5,869 nt of DNA from Microbacteriaceae bacterium. GTDB lineage: Bacteria > Actinomycetota > Actinomycetes > Actinomycetales > Microbacteriaceae. The position numbers and the translations under genes were made by a program. Where the stretch lies: the NCBI GenBank assembly GCA_030840185.1, contig JAUZFY010000291.1, forward strand, positions 1 to 5,869, read 5' to 3'. Every line of letters starts with the position of its first letter. The stretch's first letter is position 1. Below, piece by piece: positions 1-4,293 of the stretch. The notes below the pieces were generated by a model. It did no database searches. It was not told the origin of the DNA and was given only the letters and a program-made list of their open reading frames with translations.

Positions 1-258
1 TGGAGCGACCCGCATTACATTGAGAATTTGGCGCGGGAACGACTGGACTATGTGTTTCCCGGTGACTACAGCTATCTCGTGACCGACCTCGGATCGACAA
101 AGGCGACGACCGCGAATGGCCAGCCGATCAGCGACAAGCTTCAGACCACGAAGGTCGACTGGGTCGCGTCTCTGTTGTCGTCGGTGTTCACCGCCGGGCT
201 GACAACCGCCCCATCGGGCAAGATCGTGGCTCCGGCCATCGGCGGCGTGGGGAAGTAG
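1..258 (+). CDS. ftsB: FtsB/DivIC-type septum formation initiator protein, C-terminal part (5' end outside window)
   Basis: The frame is open from base 1 to a TAG at 256-258 and has no start in the window, so only the last 85 residues are seen. The opening residues WSDPHYIENLARERLDYVFP, followed by a Gly and then YSYLV, match the conserved end of FtsB/DivIC proteins (an 'ARE.L.YV.PGE..Y' pattern). That pattern follows the single membrane helix and coiled coil, which here must lie upstream. Known role of the family: a bitopic divisome protein acting with FtsL and FtsQ at the septum. After the motif comes a tail of about 55 residues rich in Thr, Ala and Gly, probably disordered and typical of actinobacterial versions. 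The next gene starts 3 bases after the stop. Its DUF501 neighbour supports the call, because the pair lies next to each other downstream of enolase in many actinobacteria. The internal ATG at 28 is not the start, because the conserved motif begins before it. Confidence 0.82.
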   Translation, partial: WSDPHYIENLARERLDYVFPGDYSYLVTDLGSTKATTANGQPISDKLQTTKVDWVASLLSSVFTAGLTTAPSGKIVAPAIGGVGK

Positions 259-261
259 ATC

Positions 262-780
262 ATGACCACTCCACCCTTTGTGCCTCCCACCGAGGCGGAC
301 ATCCGCGTCGTGTCGCGGCAGCTTGGCCGGCCGGCGCGCAACGTGATCGGAATCGCCGCTCGCTGCGTCTGCGGGGCACCCACCGTTGTTGCCACGAGTC
401 CTCGTCTCGACGACGGCACCCCGTTCCCCACTCTGTACTATCTGTCTCACCCCGCAGCCACCGCCGCGATCTCCACGCTCGAAGCCAACGGTGTGATGAC
501 AGAGTTGCAAGATCTGCTGAACGACGAGGGCATCGCCGCGCGCTACCACGCGGCCCACGCGGCCTACCTCGCCGACCGAGAGGGAATCGAGGTCGTTCCG
601 GAACTGGACGGCATCTCCGCCGGCGGCATGCCCGTGAGGGTCAAGTGTCTGCATGCCCTCGCCGGCCACTCTCTCGCGGCAGGACCTGGCGTGAACCCGA
701 TCGGCGACCTCGCCCTCGAACGGGCGGCCTGGTCGCCCACCGTGTGCGAGTGCGAGGACTACAGCGGCACGCCCTCGTGA
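262..780 (+). CDS. DUF501 family protein, function unknown
   Basis: A 172-residue protein with the characteristic DUF501 blocks: QLGRPARNVIGIAARCVCG near residues 20-38, a PRLDDGTPFPTLYYL block at 47-61, and ISAGGMPVRVKCLHALAGHS at 118-137 followed by LAAGPGVNPIGD. Length is normal for the family. No signal peptide or membrane segment is visible, so it is probably cytoplasmic. Cys35/Cys37, Cys129/His131/His136 and Cys162/Cys164 could form a metal site; this is inference, as no biochemical role is established to my knowledge. The ATG start at 262 has a GGAAG ribosome site at 251-255, inside the end of the preceding gene, about 6 bases upstream, and only 3 bases separate the genes. The stop TGA overlaps the GTG start of the protease gene. 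In mycobacteria this family sits between the FtsB-like gene and an exopolyphosphatase (ppx) gene; here the ppx position is taken by the protease. Confidence 0.9.
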   Translation: MTTPPFVPPTEADIRVVSRQLGRPARNVIGIAARCVCGAPTVVATSPRLDDGTPFPTLYYLSHPAATAAISTLEANGVMTELQDLLNDEGIAARYHAAHAAYLADREGIEVVPELDGISAGGMPVRVKCLHALAGHSLAAGPGVNPIGDLALERAAWSPTVCECEDYSGTPS

Positions 781-2018
781 GGCGAGCCGGCTGGCTTGGC
801 GGGCTCGTTGTTCTCGCGGTCGCGGGATCGGTGCTGGTCGCCGCGCCGGCCTCGGCCGACGACATCCGCAATCGAGAGTATTGGCTGGCGAGCTACGGGA
901 TCCAGACCGCCTGGTCAACCACACGAGGCGCGGGTGTGACCATCGCGGTCATCGACACGGGGGTGGACGGAAGCCACCCGGATCTCACCGGAACCGTGGT
1001 GGGCGGAACAGACGTTTCGGGCGTCGGGAGTGCGAACGGGCAGAAGCCGGTCGGCACTGACAGCGAGCACGGCACCATGGTGGCGTCCCTGCTCGCCGGT
1101 CACGGCAACGGCCCGGGGAATGCGGATGGGGTGCTCGGGGTGGCGCCCGCGGCCAAGCTTCTCTCGGTCTCCGTCGGGCTCGGAGTCGGCGCGACCGGAT
1201 CGGACGATCAGATCGCCCAGGCCGTGCGATGGTCGGCAGATCATGGCGCGAACATCATCAACATGTCGCTCACCCGCAACACTCTCGATTGGCCGCCGAG
1301 CTGGGATGACGCGTTCCTCTACGCCATGAAGAAGGGTGTGATCATTGTGGCCGCGGCGGGCAACCGCGGCAGCGGCACGACGGAGGTCGGAGCTCCTGCC
1401 ACCATGCCAGGCGTCGTGGTCGTCGCCGGTGTTGACCAGAATGGGAACGCGAGCTTCGACGCCTCCTCGCAGGGCATCACTCTTTCGGTCGCGGCACCGA
1501 GTGAGCCGCTCGTCGGAGCGGCCCCGGGCGGCGGCTACTACCAGTGGGCCGGCACCAGCGGGGCAACGCCTCTCGTCGCCGGAGTTCTCGCACTGATCGA
1601 GGCCTCGCACCCCAAGCTCAGCGCCGGCAACGTAATAAATCGACTCACAGCGACCGCGACAGCTAAGGGCAATGCGATCGTCTACGGAAGCGGACTCATG
1701 AATGCGGCTGCGGCAGTCACGGCGCAGGTGCCGACGGTCAACGCAGATCCCGCTCGCGAGTTGGAGAACTGGATTCGGCTGAACCGGCGCGCAACGGCCT
1801 CGCCTTCGCCGGTTCCGACGGCCGTTCCGCCGCCGGTAGCGCCGCGCAGCGCCGCCGCGGCCGCCGCCCCCGAAAGTCCGTTTGGCCAGGTGCTGCCAAC
1901 CGTCGGGTCGCTAAGGGACGTGGGAGTCCCACTCCTCGTCTATATCACCTTCGCGACGCTGCTCCTCTTTGTATTGCGACGCATCCGCCGTGAGTTCAAG
2001 GGTGCCCGGCGCAAGTAA
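777..2018 (+). CDS. Secreted, membrane-anchored S8 subtilisin-like serine protease (mycosin-like architecture)
   Basis: A 413-residue protein read from the GTG at 777, which shares bases with the TGA of the DUF501 gene. This start puts a clean signal peptide at the N-terminus: Arg-Arg, a hydrophobic stretch at about 7-22, then APASA with predicted cleavage after residue 27. The subtilase domain follows at about 30-330. Catalytic Asp60 is in AVIDTGVDGSHPDL, His98 in DSEHGTMVASLLAG, the oxyanion Asn196 in VAAAGNRGSG and Ser261 in GTSGATPLVAG. No I9-type propeptide is present, as in mycosins. After the domain come a Pro/Ala-rich linker (about 340-375, with an Ala run), one membrane helix (about 380-400, GVPLLVYITFATLLLFVL) and a basic cytoplasmic tail. 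The active site is therefore expected outside the cell. It contains no cysteine, unlike ESX mycosins, and no type VII secretion gene is visible nearby; its substrate is unknown. No good ribosome site precedes 777, so coupling to DUF501 translation is likely. The gene ends with tandem stops TAA TAG. Confidence 0.88.
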   Translation: MRRAGWLGGLVVLAVAGSVLVAAPASADDIRNREYWLASYGIQTAWSTTRGAGVTIAVIDTGVDGSHPDLTGTVVGGTDVSGVGSANGQKPVGTDSEHGTMVASLLAGHGNGPGNADGVLGVAPAAKLLSVSVGLGVGATGSDDQIAQAVRWSADHGANIINMSLTRNTLDWPPSWDDAFLYAMKKGVIIVAAAGNRGSGTTEVGAPATMPGVVVVAGVDQNGNASFDASSQGITLSVAAPSEPLVGAAPGGGYYQWAGTSGATPLVAGVLALIEASHPKLSAGNVINRLTATATAKGNAIVYGSGLMNAAAAVTAQVPTVNADPARELENWIRLNRRATASPSPVPTAVPPPVAPRSAAAAAAPESPFGQVLPTVGSLRDVGVPLLVYITFATLLLFVLRRIRREFKGARRK

Positions 2019-2031
2019 TAGACTCTCGGTC

Positions 2032-3351
2032 GTGCCTAAAATCCTGATCGTCGGCGGCGGCTACGCCGGTTTCTACACGGCCCTCAAGCTCGAGCGTTCC
2101 CTTCGCCCCGGTGAAGCCGAGGTGACTATGGTCGACCCGCTTCCCTACATGACCTATCAGCCGTTCCTCCCTGAGGTCGCTGCGGGGTCCATCGAGCCCC
2201 GCCATGCGGTGGTTTCGCACCGACGCCACCTCAGGTCTACCAACGTGGTTACGGCGAAGGTCACCGGCATCAATCACGCGGCGAAGACGGCCACCATCTC
2301 GCCCCAAATCGGTGAGCCGTGGGAGTTCGAGTACGACATCATCGTCGTAACGGCGGGATCCGTCTCTCGCACTTTCCCTATCCCCGGCGTCGCAGACGAG
2401 GCGATCGGCCTCAAGACCATCGAAGAGGCGGTGGAGATCCGGGACCGGATCCTCACCAACTTCGACAAGGCGGCGATTCTCCCGGCCGGACCGGAGCGCG
2501 ACCGCCTCCTCACCTTCACTGTCATCGGCGGCGGCTTCGCCGGCATCGAGATCTTCGGCGAGATGCGCAGCCTCGCGAGCTCCCTGCTTCGTTACTACCC
2601 GACCATCACGTTCGACGACACCCACTTTCACCTCGTCGAGGCGATGGGCCGCATCATGCCCGAGGTTTCGCTCAAGACGAGCTACTGGGTCATCAAGAAC
2701 CTCGCGCAGCGCGGTGCCGAAATCCACCTCGAGACCCAGCTCACTTCGGCCGTCGCCGGCGTGATCGAGCTCTCGACCGGCGAGACCTTCGAGAGCGATC
2801 TGGTGGTGTGGACTGCCGGAGTCATGGCCAGCCCAATGCTGCGCAACACCGACTTGCCCATCGAGGAACGCGGTCGCCTGCGAGTGCAGGCCGATCTCCG
2901 AGTCATCAACGAGGACGGCGTGGTTCCGGATGCCTGGGGCGCGGGCGACGTGAGCGCAGTTCCGGACCTCACCGGAAACGGCGTCGGAGGATTCTGCGTT
3001 CCCAACGCGCAGCACGCGGTGCGTCAGGGCAAGCTTCTCGCCAAGAACATCGTCGGCACGCTTCGAGGAGAACTGCCGCGGGAGTACTACCACAAGAACC
3101 TCGGGGCCGTCGCGGGTCTCGGGCTCGGTGAGGGTGCTTTCCAGTCCGGCAAGATCGCCATCAAGGGTGTTCCTGCCTGGATGATGCACCGCGGTTACCA
3201 CGGACTGGCGGTGCCGATGTGGGAGCGCAAGATCCGGGTATTTGCGGGCTGGTTCCTCAACTTCTTCCTGCGCCGCGACGTCGTCTCGCTCGAGGCCCGC
3301 GTTACCCCGCGCGAAGCATTCGAGACTTTCGCGTCGCGCCCGCGTTCCTAG
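2032..3351 (+). CDS. ndh: Type II NADH dehydrogenase (NDH-2), FAD-dependent NADH:quinone oxidoreductase
   Basis: A 439-residue, full-length NDH-2. The family passes electrons from NADH to menaquinone at the inner face of the membrane without pumping protons. The FAD-binding dinucleotide motif IVGGGYAGF is at residues 6-14, followed by a typical PLPYMTYQPFLPEVAAG block. The second Rossmann motif, for NADH, is VIGGGFAGIE at 164-173. WTAGVMASP and AWGAGDVSAVPD (301-312, the FAD-closing motif with Asp306) follow, then a CVPNAQHAVRQG quinone-site-like region. The C-terminus (WMMHRGYHGL, then IRVFAGWFLNFFLRR) resembles the amphipathic membrane-binding part of the family. I chose the GTG at 2032 because the protein then begins VPKILIVGGG, the usual actinobacterial N-terminus, 13 bases after the protease stop. 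Upstream in-frame starts (TTG 1969, GTG 1990, GTG 2002) would overlap the protease and add a non-conserved N-terminus. No strong ribosome site precedes 2032. It is probably cotranscribed with the genes before it. Confidence 0.93.
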   Translation: MPKILIVGGGYAGFYTALKLERSLRPGEAEVTMVDPLPYMTYQPFLPEVAAGSIEPRHAVVSHRRHLRSTNVVTAKVTGINHAAKTATISPQIGEPWEFEYDIIVVTAGSVSRTFPIPGVADEAIGLKTIEEAVEIRDRILTNFDKAAILPAGPERDRLLTFTVIGGGFAGIEIFGEMRSLASSLLRYYPTITFDDTHFHLVEAMGRIMPEVSLKTSYWVIKNLAQRGAEIHLETQLTSAVAGVIELSTGETFESDLVVWTAGVMASPMLRNTDLPIEERGRLRVQADLRVINEDGVVPDAWGAGDVSAVPDLTGNGVGGFCVPNAQHAVRQGKLLAKNIVGTLRGELPREYYHKNLGAVAGLGLGEGAFQSGKIAIKGVPAWMMHRGYHGLAVPMWERKIRVFAGWFLNFFLRRDVVSLEARVTPREAFETFASRPRS

Positions 3352-3368
3352 AGCGTCCTTCTTTGCGT

Positions 3369-3403
3369 CCCGGCCTGGCCTTGCTCCGGTGAGTCGGGCC
3401 GGG
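3369..3403 (+). terminator. Candidate terminator hairpin after ndh
   Basis: A perfect 7-bp GC-only inverted repeat, CCCGGCC at 3369-3375 and GGCCGGG at 3397-3403, lies 18 bases after the ndh stop and before the tRNA gene. The loop is long (21 nt) and no T-tract follows. It could be an actinobacterial terminator lacking a U-tract, or chance in GC-rich DNA. Confidence 0.3.
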
Positions 3404-3427
3404 CGCGCGATTGTTCGATGGTGCCTC

Positions 3428-3433
3428 TAGGCT
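3428..3433 (+). promoter_or_regulatory. Possible -10 box of the tRNA gene (TAGGCT)
   Basis: TAGGCT fits the TAnnnT pattern and ends 11 bases before the mature tRNA 5' end, a sensible place for a tRNA promoter. No recognisable -35 hexamer sits 16-18 bases upstream (the DNA there is CG-rich), so support is weak. The same octamer CTAGGCTG recurs at 3581-3588, beyond the tRNA. Confidence 0.22.
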
Positions 3434-3444
3434 GAGTCCTGCTC

Positions 3445-3518
3445 GCCCCCATAGCCCAACCGGCAGAGGCAGACGACTTAAAATCGTTCCAGTCAGGGTT
3501 CGAATCCCTGTGGGGGCA
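3445..3518 (+). tRNA. tRNA with UAA anticodon (Leu, reads UUA), with an atypically short variable loop
   Basis: A full cloverleaf can be drawn. The acceptor stem is GCCCCCA (3445-3451) with TGGGGGC (3511-3517), 7 perfect pairs. The D arm is GCC/GGC (3454-3456 with 3468-3470) and its loop carries GG at 3462-3463. The anticodon stem is GACGA/TCGTT (3472-3476 with 3484-3488), with loop CTTAAAA and anticodon TAA at 3479-3481. The T arm is CAGGG/CCCTG (3494-3498 with 3506-3510), with loop TTCGAAT. The discriminator base is A3518, as in leucine tRNAs, and CCA is not encoded. Oddity: only five bases (CCAGT, 3489-3493) lie between the anticodon and T stems, whereas bacterial tRNA-Leu is class II with a long variable arm. 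The anticodon assigns it to leucine; the body is class I. It may be a second, non-canonical UUA tRNA beside the ordinary one, and its charging cannot be settled from sequence alone. Confidence 0.9.
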
Positions 3519-3521
3519 CTT

Positions 3522-3551
3522 CGCTCACCGGTCAAAAACCCCGGCTGAGTG
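3522..3551 (+). terminator. Candidate weak terminator hairpin after the tRNA
   Basis: Starting 4 bases after the tRNA, GCTCA (3523-3527) and CCGG (3528-3531) can pair with CCGG (3541-3544) and TGAGT (3546-3550), with a single bulged C at 3545, one G-T pair and an A-rich 9-nt loop. No T-tract follows. Position supports a terminator or processing signal; sequence evidence is modest. Confidence 0.25.
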
Positions 3552-3750
3552 GCGACCACCGCTCCTGCCGAGGAACGACGCTAGGCTGCGCGTCGGATCT
3601 GCGCGTGACCAGCGGCGGGATCGCGGCCTTCTCCGGATGCCGGATCGACCGGGCCGGCGCCCACTGCCTGACCGTGGCTTCGCTTCAGCTCGCTTCTCGT
3701 GTGAACGCGGGCTTTGTCGTGGCCTGACGAGACGCGACCAAGATTGCCGC
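3552..3750. other. Non-coding spacer between the tRNA and the VOC gene
   Basis: Together with the flanking hairpin and promoter, this forms a gap of about 310 bases without a convincing gene. Short open frames exist on both strands (for example 3637-3830 on + and 3525-3806 on -). Their translations are Arg/Pro/Ser-rich, lack a recognisable domain and show no good start site, so I read them as GC-driven artefacts. The only small motif noticed is a second CTAGGCTG octamer at 3581-3588. There is no copy of the tRNA 3' end that would suggest an integration site. Confidence 0.5.
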
Positions 3751-3779
3751 TCGACGCCGCCGTCCGACCGGTCGATAAT
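3751..3779 (+). promoter_or_regulatory. Candidate sigma-70-type promoter of the VOC gene with an embedded palindrome
   Basis: TCGACG at 3751-3756 (4 of 6 matches to TTGACA) and GATAAT at 3774-3779 (5 of 6 to TATAAT) are separated by exactly 17 bases. Transcription would start near 3786, giving a leader of about 45 nt before the ATG at 3831. A perfect 10-bp palindrome, CGACCGGTCG (3765-3774), fills the end of the spacer and touches the -10 box, a suitable place for a repressor to bind. The promoter is plausible; the operator is inference. Confidence 0.45.
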
Positions 3780-3818
3780 CAGGTGCAGAACACCCGACAA
3801 AAGCACAACACCATTGAC

Positions 3819-3824
3819 AGGAGA
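3819..3824 (+). promoter_or_regulatory. Strong ribosome binding site fixing the VOC start
   Basis: AGGAGA lies 6 bases before the ATG at 3831. It is the clearest Shine-Dalgarno sequence in the window and rules out the longer in-frame reading from 3714, whose extra N-terminus matches no domain. Confidence 0.8.
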
Positions 3825-3830
3825 TCAACC

Positions 3831-4253
3831 ATGTCGACCATCCTCAATCCCTACCTCAGCTTTCGTGACAATGCGAAGGAAGCAATGGACTTTTACCACT
3901 CTGTCTTTGGCGGCGAACTGACCCGCAGCACGTTCGCCGAGTTCCAGGCGAGCGAAGACCCGGGCGAGGGGGACAAGATAATGCACTCGATGCTGCGCTC
4001 GGACGGCGGCCTCATTCTCATGGCATCCGACACACCGAAAAGCATGGACTTCACGCCCGGCACGAACTATTCGGTGTCGCTGAGCGGAGAGGACGAGTCG
4101 GAGTTGCGTGGGTACTGGGACAAGCTTGCGGAGGGCGGCACCGTCTCCATGCCTCTCGAGAAGGCGCCGTGGGGAGACAGCTTCGGCATGCTGGTCGACC
4201 GGTTCGGCGTGAGCTGGGTCGTGAACATCAACCAGGCACAACCGGCCGCCTGA
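3831..4253 (+). CDS. VOC superfamily (glyoxalase/PhnB-like) protein
   Basis: A 140-residue soluble protein with the fold signature of PhnB-like VOC proteins. The N-terminal PYLSFRDNAKEAMDFYHSVF (residues 7-26) and following Gly-Gly form the first beta-alpha-beta unit. HSMLRSDGGLILMASD (52-67) is the following strand pair, and the second module ends with KAPWGDSFGMLVDRFGVSWV (111-130). Family members of this size are single-chain relatives of glyoxalase I and bleomycin-resistance proteins. Many are annotated 'PhnB' or '3-demethylubiquinone methyltransferase-like', although no methyltransferase activity is implied. The usual metal ligands of true glyoxalases cannot be assigned with confidence, so substrate and reaction are unknown. 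It has its own promoter and a strong ribosome site, stands alone, and converges with the minus-strand gene across a 20-base gap. The C-terminal QAQPAA is a short non-conserved tail. Confidence 0.88.
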   Translation: MSTILNPYLSFRDNAKEAMDFYHSVFGGELTRSTFAEFQASEDPGEGDKIMHSMLRSDGGLILMASDTPKSMDFTPGTNYSVSLSGEDESELRGYWDKLAEGGTVSMPLEKAPWGDSFGMLVDRFGVSWVVNINQAQPAA

Positions 4254-4257
4254 ACGA

Positions 4258-4293
4258 CATCGCCGGCATGGGACTATGCCCGCGCCGGCGATG
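4258..4293. terminator. Strong bidirectional terminator-like hairpin between convergent genes
   Basis: CATCGCCGGC (4258-4267) and GCCGGCGATG (4284-4293) are perfect 10-bp reverse complements. The pairing can continue inward past one A/C mismatch through T-G and GGG/CCC, leaving a 6-nt loop. It begins 5 bases after the VOC stop and overlaps the last codons of the minus-strand gene, whose stop codon (4274-4276) lies in the loop. No T-tract flanks either side, which is common for actinobacterial terminators. The position between two converging 3' ends suggests it serves both. Confidence 0.65.

Noticed and set aside
645..776. Upstream in-frame start for the protease at 645
   Set aside because: It would lie deep inside the DUF501 gene and add an Arg/Pro-rich stretch before the signal peptide. 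The GTG at 777 gives a proper signal peptide.
915..1610. 231-codon open frame on the minus strand opposite the protease
   Set aside because: It lies fully inside a well-supported subtilase domain, and the translation resembles no protein family.
1840..1872. GC-only repeat-like stretch in the protease gene
   Set aside because: It encodes the Ala-rich part of the linker with GCN codons. It is ordinary low complexity rather than a mobile or regulatory repeat.
2319..3131. 270-codon alternative-frame plus-strand open frame within ndh
   Set aside because: It is an Arg/Pro/His-rich shadow of the ndh frame without a start site or a recognisable domain.
1996..3201. 401-codon open frame on the minus strand opposite ndh
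   Set aside because: It mirrors the codon bias of a high-GC gene. The translation is rich in Arg, Asp, Glu and Gly with no domain, while the plus strand encodes a clear NDH-2.
3479..3481. Reading the tRNA as a stop-codon suppressor
   Set aside because: The 7-base loop CTTAAAA places UAA as the anticodon, which pairs with UUA. A suppressor of UAA stops would need UUA as anticodon.
3494..3518. tRNA 3' end as an attachment site of an integrated element
   Set aside because: No second copy of the 3' tRNA sequence, no integrase gene and no change in gene character were seen in the window.
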